64,000 bases of DNA, from the NCBI GenBank assembly GCA_004299555.1, contig SCQU01000023.1, positions 62,001 through 126,000 of the forward strand, given 5' to 3'. The notes below the pieces were generated by a model that did no database searches, was not told the DNA's origin, and saw only the letters and a program-made list of their open reading frames with translations. The stretch comes from Rhodanobacteraceae bacterium (lineage in GTDB: Bacteria; Pseudomonadota; Gammaproteobacteria; Xanthomonadales; Rhodanobacteraceae). Below are positions 1 through 9,003 of this stretch, one piece after another (position 1 is the first letter of the stretch; the number at the start of each line of letters is the position of its first letter). A program made the translations under genes and the position numbers.

Positions 1-540
1 CAGGTAACACCGACCGGGCCGGTTGAAATCGTTGAAGTGTTTTCCTACGCGTGCCCGCACTGCGCGGAATTTGCCCCGTACATGGACCAGCTGCGCACGC
101 AGCTGCCGCGCAGCGTCCAGGTGCGTTTCATGCCCGCGGTCTTCAGCGCCGCGTGGATGCCGTCGGCACAGTCCTTTTATGCCGCGCGCGAGCTCGGCGT
201 GCTGCCACAGACCCACGACGCGCTGTTCAAGGCCGCACTGGAACACTATCCGCTGAATTCACTGTCCGACTACGCCGACTTTTACGCACACTCGGGCATC
301 GATCGCGACAAGTTCCTCGCGGCCGCGACCAGCCCGGCGACCGTCAAGCAGATGGCGGCCGACCAGCGCACCGAAATGGGCTGGGGCATCGACGCCACGC
401 CCACGCTCGTCGTCGGCCGCCGCGCCAGCGACGGCAAGGACGCGCCGTTCGTCGCCCTCATGCGCAGCGCCAACATCGACAGCTACGGCCAATTGCGGCA
501 ACTGGGCCTGTGGATGGTGCAAAACGTCGACCAACGGTGA
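1..540 (+). CDS. dsbA: Thiol:disulfide interchange protein DsbA, 3' part
   Basis: The frame is open from the first base of the window, so the start codon and signal peptide lie upstream; 179 codons are present. DsbA introduces disulfide bonds into proteins folding in the periplasm and is reoxidised by DsbB. The catalytic CPHC motif is at bases 52-63, directly after a beta-strand (EIVEVFSYA) typical of the thioredoxin fold. The cis-proline loop facing the active site is visible as ATPTLVV near codons 132-138. The helical insert between them has the usual DsbA length. The next gene starts 79 bases downstream on the same strand. The family call is firm; the only uncertainty is the missing N-terminus. 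Confidence 0.93.
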   Translation, partial: QVTPTGPVEIVEVFSYACPHCAEFAPYMDQLRTQLPRSVQVRFMPAVFSAAWMPSAQSFYAARELGVLPQTHDALFKAALEHYPLNSLSDYADFYAHSGIDRDKFLAAATSPATVKQMAADQRTEMGWGIDATPTLVVGRRASDGKDAPFVALMRSANIDSYGQLRQLGLWMVQNVDQR

Positions 541-619
541 ACCACGCCGCATTTGTGCCCTGCCAAACGGTACTTTCGACCCGCGCAGCGGGCCACCGCT
601 TGGTGGTAGGCTGGAAGCC

Positions 620-1420
620 ATGAGCGTCGATTCAACCGCGGCCACCGACACGGGCGTCCTGCGCATCCTGAGCTGCAACATCCTTGCAGGCGCGAGCGTG
701 CGGCGTTACAGCGAATACTTCACCCGCAGCTGGGGCGCGGTGCTGCCGGGCAAATACAAGCTCGGCAACCTCGATCACCTGGCAAGCTCCATCGCCCACT
801 TTGACATTGTTGGCCTGCAGGAGGCCGACGCGGGCAGCATCCGCTCGGGGTTCCTCAACCAGACCCGCTACCTGGCCGAGGCCGCGGGGTTGCCGTTCTG
901 GAGCCACCAGCCCAACCGCAAGGTGTCCAGCGTTTCCCACACCGCCAACGGCCTCATCAGCCGCACCGAGCCCGACGAGGTGCTCGACTACCCGCTGCCG
1001 GGGCGCCTGCACGGCCGCGGCGTGCTGCTGGCGCGCTACGGCCATGGCCACGACGCGCTCACGGTCGCCGTCGCCCACCTGTCGCTTGGTTCGCAGTCGC
1101 GCATGCGCCAGCTTGAATTCATCGGTGACCTGCTCAAGGGCTGCACCAACGCGGTGCTGATGGGCGACCTCAACTGCCCGGCCAACAGCCCGGAACTGCG
1201 CGCACTGTTCGCGCACACGACCCTCGCGCCACCGACGCACCCCGCGCCAACCTTTCCAAGCTGGCACCCCAACCGTGCGATCGACCATATTCTCGTCACG
1301 CCATCGATCGAAGTGCAGCGCATGTGGACGCTGCCGCAGGCCTTTTCCGACCACCTGCCACTGGCCGCCGAGATCTGCGTGCCAATGGCCGCCAGCGCGC
1401 CCATACGCCACGCCGCCTGA
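620..1420 (+). CDS. Endonuclease/exonuclease/phosphatase family protein
   Basis: This 266-residue protein belongs to the EEP superfamily of Mg-dependent phosphodiesterases. The four family signatures occur in order: the start strand LRILSCNIL, GLQEAD with the metal-binding Glu, MGDLNC with the catalytic Asp-Asn pair, and AIDHILV followed by SDHLPL with the catalytic His. No signal peptide or membrane segment is visible, so it is probably cytoplasmic. The substrate (DNA, phospholipid or another phosphodiester) cannot be told from sequence. A GGAAG lies only two bases before the ATG, too close for a normal ribosome site, and a TAGGCT hexamer ends seven bases before the ATG, so the transcript may start at or near the start codon. 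Confidence 0.85.
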   Translation: MSVDSTAATDTGVLRILSCNILAGASVRRYSEYFTRSWGAVLPGKYKLGNLDHLASSIAHFDIVGLQEADAGSIRSGFLNQTRYLAEAAGLPFWSHQPNRKVSSVSHTANGLISRTEPDEVLDYPLPGRLHGRGVLLARYGHGHDALTVAVAHLSLGSQSRMRQLEFIGDLLKGCTNAVLMGDLNCPANSPELRALFAHTTLAPPTHPAPTFPSWHPNRAIDHILVTPSIEVQRMWTLPQAFSDHLPLAAEICVPMAASAPIRHAA

Positions 1421-1468
1421 GCGGCCCGCGCAAGGCTGCGGTCAGCCAACGCGTCTAAAATCGGCGGT

Positions 1469-3508
1469 ATGCACAGCAACCCATCGGTGATCATGCGCGC
1501 CTGGGCGCGCGGTCTCATCGCGCTCGCACTGGCGGGCGCCGCCGCGCCCGGCGTGGCACAGCCGACTGCCCCATCCATGTCGCTGCAGCAGCAACGCACC
1601 GCGTTCCGCGCGGCCTATGCCGCGGCCCAGGCGGGCAAGGCCTGGCAGCCGCTGGCGCAGGGCCTTCAAGCCTACCCGCTGTACCCGTATCTCGAATCCG
1701 CGCAGCTGCAGCACGACGTCGCCACCGCCAGCCACGCGCAAGTCGACGCCTACCTTGCGCGTTATGCCGGCCTCATTCCGGCCGACCAGCTGCGCCGCGC
1801 CGAGCTGCAGTGGTCGGCCCGGCAGAAAGACTGGTCCACGTTCCGGCACTACTATCAGCCCGGCCTCGGCGACGCATTCACCTGCGATGCGTTGCAGGCC
1901 CAACTTGCCGATGGCCAGCCGCTCGACTTCGACCGCGACCTCGCCGCGCTGTGGGACAAGACCCGCCTGCCGCCGGCCTGCGCGCCGGTACTGGACGCGG
2001 CGTTCAAGCAAGGATTGCTGACGCCGCAACGCGTATGGGAGCGGATCGACCGGGCAGCCAGGGCCGGCCGCGGCGCGACGATCAGGCAATCGAGCGCATG
2101 GCTGGCGGGTACGGGCGCCAGCGACGCCGCGCACATGCTGGCCGCGCTGCAGGATCCCGCCGCGCTGCTGCAACAGGCCAGCACCTTCGCCGACACGCCC
2201 CACGCGCGCGCGGCAATCGCACTCGCCCTGAAGCGTTTGGCACGGCGCGACAGCGCGAAGGCGCAAACCTACTGGCAGGCCCTTGCACCGCACTTCAGGT
2301 TTGATGATGCGCGCCGCAACGGCATCCTCGCAACGCTCGCGCTCTACAACGCGGTCGACCTTGGACCGGACGCGATCGAGCGCCTGGCGGCGTTGCCGCC
2401 CGCGGCGCAAACCGACGCCACGCGCGAATGGCGCGTGCGCGCGGCCGTCGCGCAGGGCAACTGGCAAGCCGCCGCCACCGCACTGCAACTCCTTACGCCC
2501 GCCCAAATGCAGCACGACGAGTGGCGCTACTGGCAGGCCCGCGTCGCACAGCAGCTGGGTCAGGCATCGGCCGCGTTGACCGGGTACACGGCACTGGCCG
2601 GGCAGGCAACTTTTTACGGCTTCCTGGCGGCGGACCGGGCCCACCTGCCCTATTCGATCTGTCCCGCCACCATCCCCGCCGACCCGCCGCTCGAGCACGC
2701 GGTCGAGACCATCCCCGGCATGGCACGCGCATTCGAGTTTTTTGCGCTCGACATGCTGCCCGAGGCCCGCCGCGAATGGAACCGGGCGTTCTCCGGGCTC
2801 ACGCCCCGGCAGCAGCGTCAGGCCGCGGCGCTGGCCTCCCGCCGCGGCTGGTATGACCGCGCCGTGTTCGCCTTCGGCAAGTCCGGCGACCTTGACTACT
2901 ACGCGCTCCGGTTTCCCCTGGCCGACCGGAGCCGCGTCGTTGCCGCCGCCCGCAACGCCGGCATCAATCCGGCGTGGGCGTTCGCGATCATCCGCGCCGA
3001 GACCGCTTGGCAAACCGATGCGCAGTCGGGCGCCGATGCCCGCGGCCTGATGCAGCTGCTGCCCGGCACGGCCAGCCTGGTTGCGCGCCGCAGCGGCCTT
3101 GCCTACGCCGGCGCCGACAGCCTGTATGACCCGGCGGTCAACATTCCCCTCGGCACCCAATACCTCGCCAGCCTCGCGGCCCGCTTCAACGGCAGTCCGT
3201 GGCTGGCGACCGCGGCCTACAACGCCGGCCCCGGCAACGCCAGGCGCTGGGTGGACGCGCGCGGCAGCCTCGCGCCCGAGGCCTTCATCCTCACGATTCC
3301 TTTCAACGAAACGCGCGACTATGTGACCCGCGTGCTGTCGTTCGCGACGATCTACGGCTGGCGCCTCTACGGCCAGCCGGTACCGGTATCCTCACGCTTG
3401 CCGGCCATCGGTACGGCCTACGATGCGGCGGCCGACCCCGCACGCAAGCAGGTTGTGTGCCGGGCGCCTGCCGCCGCCAGCCCGGCCAGCACCCAAGGGA
3501 GCCCATGA
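1469..3508 (+). CDS. slt: Soluble lytic murein transglycosylase (Slt70-like)
   Basis: This 679-residue periplasmic enzyme cleaves the glycan strands of peptidoglycan, forming 1,6-anhydromuramyl ends. Residues 1-30 form a signal peptide ending around AAPGVAQ. A long alpha-superhelical region follows, as in E. coli Slt70. The C-terminal goose-lysozyme-like domain spans about residues 490-610: the catalytic Glu is residue 511 in RAETAW (usually ES, here ET), followed by GLMQLLP and AYNAGPGNARRW. The ATG at 1469 is chosen because the signal peptide starts there. No Shine-Dalgarno is visible and a TAAAAT hexamer ends seven bases before it, suggesting a leaderless transcript. The next gene starts one base after the stop codon. 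Confidence 0.93.
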   Translation: MHSNPSVIMRAWARGLIALALAGAAAPGVAQPTAPSMSLQQQRTAFRAAYAAAQAGKAWQPLAQGLQAYPLYPYLESAQLQHDVATASHAQVDAYLARYAGLIPADQLRRAELQWSARQKDWSTFRHYYQPGLGDAFTCDALQAQLADGQPLDFDRDLAALWDKTRLPPACAPVLDAAFKQGLLTPQRVWERIDRAARAGRGATIRQSSAWLAGTGASDAAHMLAALQDPAALLQQASTFADTPHARAAIALALKRLARRDSAKAQTYWQALAPHFRFDDARRNGILATLALYNAVDLGPDAIERLAALPPAAQTDATREWRVRAAVAQGNWQAAATALQLLTPAQMQHDEWRYWQARVAQQLGQASAALTGYTALAGQATFYGFLAADRAHLPYSICPATIPADPPLEHAVETIPGMARAFEFFALDMLPEARREWNRAFSGLTPRQQRQAAALASRRGWYDRAVFAFGKSGDLDYYALRFPLADRSRVVAAARNAGINPAWAFAIIRAETAWQTDAQSGADARGLMQLLPGTASLVARRSGLAYAGADSLYDPAVNIPLGTQYLASLAARFNGSPWLATAAYNAGPGNARRWVDARGSLAPEAFILTIPFNETRDYVTRVLSFATIYGWRLYGQPVPVSSRLPAIGTAYDAAADPARKQVVCRAPAAASPASTQGSP

Positions 3509-3509
3509 C

Positions 3510-4448
3510 ATGAATCGCAAACGCTTTGCCGTCCTCGGCGGCACCGGTTTCATCGGCAGCCACCTGCTCGCCGCGCTGGCGCACGATGGCCACCGCATCA
3601 CCGTGCTCAGCCGCAACCGCGAGCAGAAGCGCGGCATCAACGTGCTGCCGAACGTCCACACCGTCAACGCCGACGTGTACGACCGTGCGGCGCTGGAAAA
3701 ATACATTGCCGGCAATGACGCGGTCATCAACCTCGTCGGCATCCTCAATGAAACCGGCGGCGCCACCTTCACCCATGCGCACGTCGACCTCACCGCCAGC
3801 CTCATCGCCGCCTGCCGGCAGGTGGGCATCCACCGCATCCATTTGATGAGCTCACTGAACGCCGGCAACCGTACCTCGATGTATCTGAAGACCCGCGGGG
3901 AAGCCGAAGCGCAGGTGCGCAACTCCGGCCTGGACTGGACGATCTACCGGCCCAGCGTGGTGTACGGCGAAGGCGACGGCTTCATATTCCGTTTCCTGAA
4001 GTTGTTGCGGATGGGCCCGGTGCTGCCGGTGGCGCGCCCGCACGCCAGGTTCGCGCCGGTGTACGTCGGCGACGTCGCGCGTGCCATTCGCCGCTGCCTG
4101 ACCGACCGCACCAGCATTGGCCAGATCCACGAACTCTACGGCCCGGACACGCTCGAGCTGATCGACATGGTGCGCATGGTGCGCGACGCGGCCGGCCTGC
4201 GCCGCGTGGTGCTGCCGTTGCCGGGCGCGCTGGGCCGCCTGCAGGCGTTCGCGGCCGAACTCATGCCCGGCAAACCGTTTTCGCGCGACAACTTCCACTC
4301 GCTGGGTGTCGATTCGATCGGCACCCGCGACGGCCTGGCCGCTCTCGGCATCACGCCGCGGCGGTTCGCGGCGATGCTGCCGGCGCTGCTGGGCCACTTC
4401 GACCGCGCACGCCGGCTGGACCAGGCGCGCCTGACCCAGACCGCCTGA
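3510..4448 (+). CDS. Complex I NDUFA9-like NAD(P)-binding protein
   Basis: This 312-residue protein is an atypical short-chain dehydrogenase of the family named after the mitochondrial complex I accessory subunit NDUFA9. The N-terminal Rossmann motif GGTGFIG (residues 10-16) binds a dinucleotide; DWTIYRPSVVYG and APVYVGDVA are typical of the family. The canonical YxxxK catalytic pair is only loosely kept (YLKTRGEAE), so it may bind a nucleotide without classical dehydrogenase chemistry. The ATG at 3510 follows the slt stop by one base and has an AAGGGAG ribosome site eight bases upstream, so the reading frame open further upstream was not used. The gene is in a tight run with slt and cca. Bacterial function is not well defined. 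Confidence 0.85.
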   Translation: MNRKRFAVLGGTGFIGSHLLAALAHDGHRITVLSRNREQKRGINVLPNVHTVNADVYDRAALEKYIAGNDAVINLVGILNETGGATFTHAHVDLTASLIAACRQVGIHRIHLMSSLNAGNRTSMYLKTRGEAEAQVRNSGLDWTIYRPSVVYGEGDGFIFRFLKLLRMGPVLPVARPHARFAPVYVGDVARAIRRCLTDRTSIGQIHELYGPDTLELIDMVRMVRDAAGLRRVVLPLPGALGRLQAFAAELMPGKPFSRDNFHSLGVDSIGTRDGLAALGITPRRFAAMLPALLGHFDRARRLDQARLTQTA

Positions 4449-4451
4449 TCC

Positions 4452-5690
4452 ATGCCGCCCGGCACGCCGCGCATTTACCTGGTCGGCGGTGCGGTGCGCG
4501 ATGGCCTGCTCGGCCGCGCGCCCGGCGACCGCGACTTCGTGGTGGTCGGCGCGACGCCCGCCGCCATGCTGGCGCAGGGCTACAAACCGGTCGGCAAGGA
4601 CTTCCCGGTGTTCCTGCATCCGGCCACCGGCGAGGAATACGCGCTCGCGCGCACCGAGCGCAAAACCGGCCCCGGCTACCACGGCTTCAGGTTCCACGCC
4701 GCGCCCGACGTGACGCTGGAAGAGGACCTTGCCCGGCGGGACCTCACCATCAACGCGATGGCGCGCGACGCGGCCGGCACGCTGGTCGATCCCTACGGCG
4801 GCGAAAAAGACCTGCAGGACCGCGTGCTGCGGCACGTCTCGCCCGCGTTCGCCGAAGACCCGGTACGCATCCTGCGCGTGGCGCGTTTCCTCGCCCGCTT
4901 CGCGCCGCTCGGCTTTCGCATCGCCGACACCACCCTGGCGCTGATGCAGGCGATGGTCGCCAGTGGCGAGGCCGCGCACCTGGTACCCGAGCGCGTGTGG
5001 ACCGAAACGCGCAAGGCGCTGGCCGAACCCGCGCCTTCCGCGTTTGTGCGGAGCCTGCGCGCATGCGGTGCGCTCGCCGTATTGTTTCCCGAAGTCGATG
5101 CGCTCTACGGGGTGCCGCAAAGCGCCGAGCACCATCCGGAAATCGACTGCGGCACGCACCTGGAGCTGGTGCTGGATCAGGCCGCACGCCTTGCCCCCGG
5201 CGATGACCTGACGGGCTTCTGCGCACTCACCCACGACCTTGGCAAGGCGCTGACCCCGGCCAGCGGGTTGCCGCGCCACCTCGCACACGAGCGCCGTGGC
5301 CTCGCGCCACTCACGGCGCTGTGCGAACGCCTGAAGGTGCCGACCGAACACGCGCAACTGGCGGCGCTCACCTGCCGCCATCACCTCGACGCGCACCGCG
5401 CGCTGGAACTGAAACCCGCCACCGTGCTTGCCCTGCTGGAAGCCTTCGACGCGTTCCGGCGCCCGACGCGACTCGATACTTTCCTTGTCGTGTGCACCGC
5501 CGACAAACGCGGCCGCCTGCAGCACGCTGACGACGCGTACCCGCAGGCCGACTTCCTGTACGCGGCGCGCGGCGCCGCCGCGGCCATCACCGCGCAACCC
5601 TTCGTTGACGCCGGCCTGCACGGCCCCGCCATCGGCGGCGCCGTGCGCCGTGCCCGCATCGAGGCGATCAAGGCACTGCCGCGCGGATAG
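4452..5690 (+). CDS. cca: Multifunctional CCA tRNA nucleotidyltransferase
   Basis: At 412 residues this matches the length of E. coli Cca. The enzyme adds or repairs the CCA end of tRNAs without a nucleic-acid template. The class II nucleotidyltransferase core is visible as [13 protein letters not shown] followed by GDRDFVVVG, where the two Asp residues bind metal, then [13 protein letters not shown] and the neck helices [12 protein letters not shown]. The C-terminal HD domain, which gives the phosphohydrolase and phosphodiesterase activities of the multifunctional form, is marked by [11 protein letters not shown]. The ATG lies three bases after the stop of the NDUFA9-like gene, implying coupled translation. 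This is the last gene of the first + strand run. Confidence 0.96.
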   Translation: MPPGTPRIYLVGGAVRDGLLGRAPGDRDFVVVGATPAAMLAQGYKPVGKDFPVFLHPATGEEYALARTERKTGPGYHGFRFHAAPDVTLEEDLARRDLTINAMARDAAGTLVDPYGGEKDLQDRVLRHVSPAFAEDPVRILRVARFLARFAPLGFRIADTTLALMQAMVASGEAAHLVPERVWTETRKALAEPAPSAFVRSLRACGALAVLFPEVDALYGVPQSAEHHPEIDCGTHLELVLDQAARLAPGDDLTGFCALTHDLGKALTPASGLPRHLAHERRGLAPLTALCERLKVPTEHAQLAALTCRHHLDAHRALELKPATVLALLEAFDAFRRPTRLDTFLVVCTADKRGRLQHADDAYPQADFLYAARGAAAAITAQPFVDAGLHGPAIGGAVRRARIEAIKALPRG

Positions 5691-5926
5691 CGCGTGACCG
5701 CCGCACGAGCGTTCAGGCGGCAAACGATCCGTTTCGGCGTTGCACTGAACGCAGGTGAAAGCCCGGGCATGCCAGCTGATTCGGCTGCACGCGTTCTCTC
5801 ATGCTGCAGTTCGCACCTATGTTGCGGGTCCCGCTGGAGGCGGACCAATTTATGTCCTCACCGCGCTGTGCCAACGCCGGCGTCAGCCATCACGCTAAAA
5901 CGAAGATTCGTATTTCCCCATTCGGA
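5691..5926. other. Intergenic stretch after cca with no gene seen
   Basis: Between the cca stop and the LysR remnant I find no coding region with family features, no clear terminator and no repeat. The sequence is visibly less GC-rich than its flanks, like the remnant that follows. Confidence 0.5.
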
Positions 5927-6462
5927 TCACGTCGCCGACGTGGCAGCTTGCTCAAGTAACCAGTCACGGAGCAGCTTCACTTTGCATGTCAGTTCGCGCA
6001 CATTCGGATACACGATGAAGGAGTCAAAGACCCTCTGGACCGGTCGGCCCTGCAGCGGCCGAACCGGGCGCCAGCTGGCCAATTCATCCACGACCAGTGT
6101 GTCCCAGCCCACCGGACTCCTTGGTGCCCCGTGGCGGCTCGCACGGCGAAGATGTAATCGTCGAACCGCGGACCACGCAGCCACTCATACGGCATAACGC
6201 CTGCGGACTTGAGCCACTCGTCCCAGGACATACCGTAGGTGTAGTGAAGCAGCGTGGCTTCCAGCGGCGCCTGTGCCAACCGCGGTAGGGGGTCGTTGCG
6301 GTAGTGCAGACTGCACACTGGGAAGAAACGCACTGACAGAGCCCTGACCCCATCGGTCCGCGCGATGGGCATGCTGCGCGGGTCGCGATGCCATCGCGCG
6401 AAATGCAGACGTGCATTTGAGAACGACACGTCCCCAAACGCCTCTGCGACACGCACCGGCAA
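5927..6462 (-). pseudogene. LysR-family regulator remnant, frameshifted
   Basis: Two minus-strand frames together spell the second half of a LysR effector-binding domain of GcvA type. The first (6462 down to about 6115) contains RFFPVCSLHYRNDPL, WDEWLKSAG and LRGPRFDDYIFAVRAA. The second (from about 6115 to the TGA at 5927) continues with VGWDTLVVDELASWRPV, FIVYPN and a final LRDWLLEQA. Joining them needs a net one-base deletion (or two-base insertion) at about 6108-6118. The N-terminal helix-turn-helix half is absent; the remnant stops at the end of the GMC oxidoreductase gene. It cannot bind DNA as it stands. Local composition looks less GC-rich than the neighbours. Confidence 0.75.
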
Positions 6463-6478
6463 TGGCCCGCCGAACGCG

Positions 6479-8062
6479 TCAGGCGCTTAGGATCTTGTCT
6501 GCGGCGTGCTCGGCGATCATGACCGTCGGCGCGTTGGTGTTGCCGCCGATGAGGGTGGGCATGATCGAGGCATCGACCACGCGCAAGCCGTCGATGCCGT
6601 GTACGCGCAAGTCCGGGTCCACCACGGCCATGTCGTCCACGCCCATCTTGCAAGTACCCACGGGGTGATAGATGTTGTCGCATTTGCGGCGCAGATAGGC
6701 GCGAAGTTCCGCGTCGCCTTGGGCGTCGCGGCCGGGAAAGATTTCGGCACCGCGCCAGGGTGCGAGGGCGTCCTGCGCAAGGATGCGGCGCACGGCCCTG
6801 AGGCCGCGCAGCATGCCTTCGACGTCATCGGGATGGTCGAGGAAATCGGGATCGATCAACGCGGGTGAGCGCGGGTTGGCGTCGCGCAGGCGGATGCTGC
6901 CGCGGCTCCTGGGCCGCAGCAGGCTCACGTGGCAGGAATAGCCATGGCCAAGGCTGAAGCGCCAGTTGAGCCCGTGGTTGTCGAGCCTGCCCGCGGTGAG
7001 GTGCAACTGCGCATCGGGGATGGGTTCTTGCGTCCGCGTCTTGATGAAGCCGCCGGCTTCGGCGGCGTTGGAGGTAAGTTCACCGCGGCGCTGTTGCAGA
7101 AAATCCCACAGGCCCTTGATGGCCGCCAGCGGCGAGCCAAGGGTCATGGTGTCGCGGCGCAGGGATTGGTGGACGACCAGTACATCCGGGTGGTCCTGAA
7201 GGTTTTCACCGACGCCGGGCAGGTCGTGCAATACCCGGATGCCGCTTTGCGCGAGTTCACGCGCGTTGCCGATGCCGGACAATTTCAACAACTGCGGTGA
7301 ATTGATCGCGCCGCCGCACACGATCACCGCACCGGCCTCAATGGTCTGCGTGGCGCCCCGGTATGAAACCGCAACGCCGACGGCGCGTTTGCCATCCAGA
7401 ACGACGCGCTCGGCCAGGGCGCCCGTCAGCACGGTGAGGTTGGCGCGGTCCAGCACCGGATGCAGGTAGGCGCGCGCCACGCTGCAGCGTTCGCCGCCTT
7501 GCTGGGTCACCTGGTAGAACCCGACGCCTTCCTGCACCTCGCCGTTGAAGTCGTCGGATGCCGGGTAGCCCGCCTCGATGCAGGCTGCGACGAACGCCGC
7601 GCTGACCGGATGCCGGAACCTGAGTTCCGCTACGTTGAGCGGGCCGCCCACGCCGTGGAAGGCGGTGGCGCCCGACTCGTAGTGTTCCGAGCGCTTGAAT
7701 ACCGGCAACACGTCGGCGTAGCCCCAGCCGGGGTTGCCAAGCGCGGCCCAGTGGTCGTAGTCCCAGCGGTGGCCGCGCGTATGGCACATGGCGTTCACCG
7801 CCGAAGAGCCGCCCAGGGTCTTGCCGCGCGGGATGTAGAGCCGGCGGTTATCGAGGTGCCTTTGCGGCACCGTCCAGTAACGCCAGTTGCGCTTGCGCGA
7901 GCGCATCAACAGGATGATGCCTGAAGGTATGCGTACCATCAGGCTGTCGTCGGACGGGCCGGCCTCGAGCAGGCACACCCGGGTGTTGGGGTTCGCCGTC
8001 AGCCGGTCGGCCAACACACAGCCGGCGGAACCGGCGCCCACGATGACGTAATCAAATTGCAT
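6479..8062 (-). CDS. GMC family oxidoreductase (choline/alcohol dehydrogenase type)
   Basis: This 527-residue FAD-dependent enzyme belongs to the glucose-methanol-choline oxidoreductases, which oxidise alcohols to aldehydes. The N-terminal dinucleotide site reads VIVGAGSAGCVLADRL with the acidic end of the second strand in LLEAG. GKTLGGSSAVN and the second GMC signature GAINSPQLLKLSGIG are present. The C-terminal active site has the catalytic His in YHPVGTCKMG and the His/Asn-position loop LIGGNTNAPT. It is close in type to BetA and AlkJ, but the substrate cannot be fixed from sequence. The ATG at 8062 starts the FAD motif directly. A broken LysR gene lies just downstream, so a former dedicated regulator may have been lost. 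Confidence 0.9.
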   Translation of the reverse strand: MQFDYVIVGAGSAGCVLADRLTANPNTRVCLLEAGPSDDSLMVRIPSGIILLMRSRKRNWRYWTVPQRHLDNRRLYIPRGKTLGGSSAVNAMCHTRGHRWDYDHWAALGNPGWGYADVLPVFKRSEHYESGATAFHGVGGPLNVAELRFRHPVSAAFVAACIEAGYPASDDFNGEVQEGVGFYQVTQQGGERCSVARAYLHPVLDRANLTVLTGALAERVVLDGKRAVGVAVSYRGATQTIEAGAVIVCGGAINSPQLLKLSGIGNARELAQSGIRVLHDLPGVGENLQDHPDVLVVHQSLRRDTMTLGSPLAAIKGLWDFLQQRRGELTSNAAEAGGFIKTRTQEPIPDAQLHLTAGRLDNHGLNWRFSLGHGYSCHVSLLRPRSRGSIRLRDANPRSPALIDPDFLDHPDDVEGMLRGLRAVRRILAQDALAPWRGAEIFPGRDAQGDAELRAYLRRKCDNIYHPVGTCKMGVDDMAVVDPDLRVHGIDGLRVVDASIMPTLIGGNTNAPTVMIAEHAADKILSA

Positions 8063-8389
8063 GGCGCACGCATGCTCTCATTCCACGGCATTGGAGCACA
8101 CCGCGGCAGCGGACGCGATCGACGGGGATTCTCAACCACCTGCTCGCGGCACCGGCGGCGAGGCCAGCGCGTGTGGCACGCAGTTTGAGGCAAGCGGTGC
8201 GCCCGGCGCCGGGGCCGATCCGGAAAGCGCCAGGTGTTCTTGACCCCACATGACGGTGCAAGCGGTAAACTGACCAAGGCCCGCATGGGGGCGCTGCCAG
8301 CGCGCAACCCTGGGTACGGCCCCCGACGCCCTGCGCGCCGTTTCCAGGGGCGGTGGCGCACCGCATATCGGAGGGCCGGCGGACGGCTT
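8063..8389. other. Divergent intergenic region, GMC gene / membrane protein
   Basis: This stretch must hold the promoters of the leftward GMC gene and the rightward membrane-protein gene. A TTGACC (8240-8245) and a TAAACT (8266-8271) face the membrane-protein gene, but their 20-base spacing is poor. A TGGCACG at 8174 looks like half a sigma-54 promoter but lacks the GC at -12. No gene is seen. Confidence 0.35.
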
Positions 8390-8899
8390 ATGGTTACGCA
8401 AACACCAGGGTGCCGTACGGCTATCGCCAAGCCTGGCTGGTTTGGCCGGATACTTCGCCTCGTGGTCGGGGCACTGCTCGCGTGGAGTGGCGTCAATGCG
8501 CTGCGACAGGCCGATTGGCTGCTGCCTGGGCTGTGCATCGCGGTCGCCATGCCACTCGCGCAAACTTTGGGGATACTCGCGTTCGAGGCGCGCGGCAAGC
8601 ACCGCACCACCCTTTCGGTGGCACAGGTGCGACTCTGGATACGCGTATACGTCATCGCGGTGCTGGTGGCGGTAGCCCTTTTGCGCAATCTGGACGCGGC
8701 GGTCGGAACGGTGGCGTTTGCCTTTGGATGGGCGATGGCGCTGGCCGCCGTCTGTCGCTACGGCGGCTGCGAGGTCATGGCCGTGCCGAACCTCCTGCTA
8801 CGCCGCAACTATGTCGCGTTCTGTTGCCTTTTCTCGCCGGTCGACGAACTGGAGCAGAAGGCCGCCGCATGGTGGTCCAAGCGCAGGCGGCGCGCGTGA
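8390..8899 (+). CDS. Small multi-pass membrane protein, unknown function
   Basis: This protein of 169 residues is not assigned to a named family. It has about four hydrophobic segments: residues 20-40 (ILRLVVGALLAWSGV), 46-64, 80-100 (VYVIAVLVAVALL) and 106-125. A short conserved-looking region follows, GGCEVMAVPNLLLRR, then a charged C-terminus ending in KRRRR. The ATG at 8390 is preferred over the longer open frame because the upstream part is Arg-rich noise and a GGAGGG lies about 14 bases before the ATG, somewhat far. The gene stands alone between divergent and convergent neighbours. The Cys-containing GGCEV motif facing a membrane helix is its only distinctive feature. Confidence 0.6.
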   Translation: MVTQTPGCRTAIAKPGWFGRILRLVVGALLAWSGVNALRQADWLLPGLCIAVAMPLAQTLGILAFEARGKHRTTLSVAQVRLWIRVYVIAVLVAVALLRNLDAAVGTVAFAFGWAMALAAVCRYGGCEVMAVPNLLLRRNYVAFCCLFSPVDELEQKAAAWWSKRRRRA

Positions 8900-9003
8900 T
8901 GGGAAGATCCTGGCCCGGCGACGCCGGCGCGGTTCGACGCGCGCGGGATGGCATGAACGCGGCCGCTCGTAGCCACCACTGGTGACGCGCAGCCGCGCCG
9001 CGG

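Noticed and set aside
5694-6197. Rightward open frame of 167 codons after cca
   Set aside because: No family feature, Cys/Ser/Arg-rich, and antisense to the recognisable LysR remnant over half its length.
8174-8189. Possible second sigma-54 promoter (TGGCACG then TTGAG)
   Set aside because: The -12 element must contain GC and reads GA here; no enhancer-like palindrome lies upstream.
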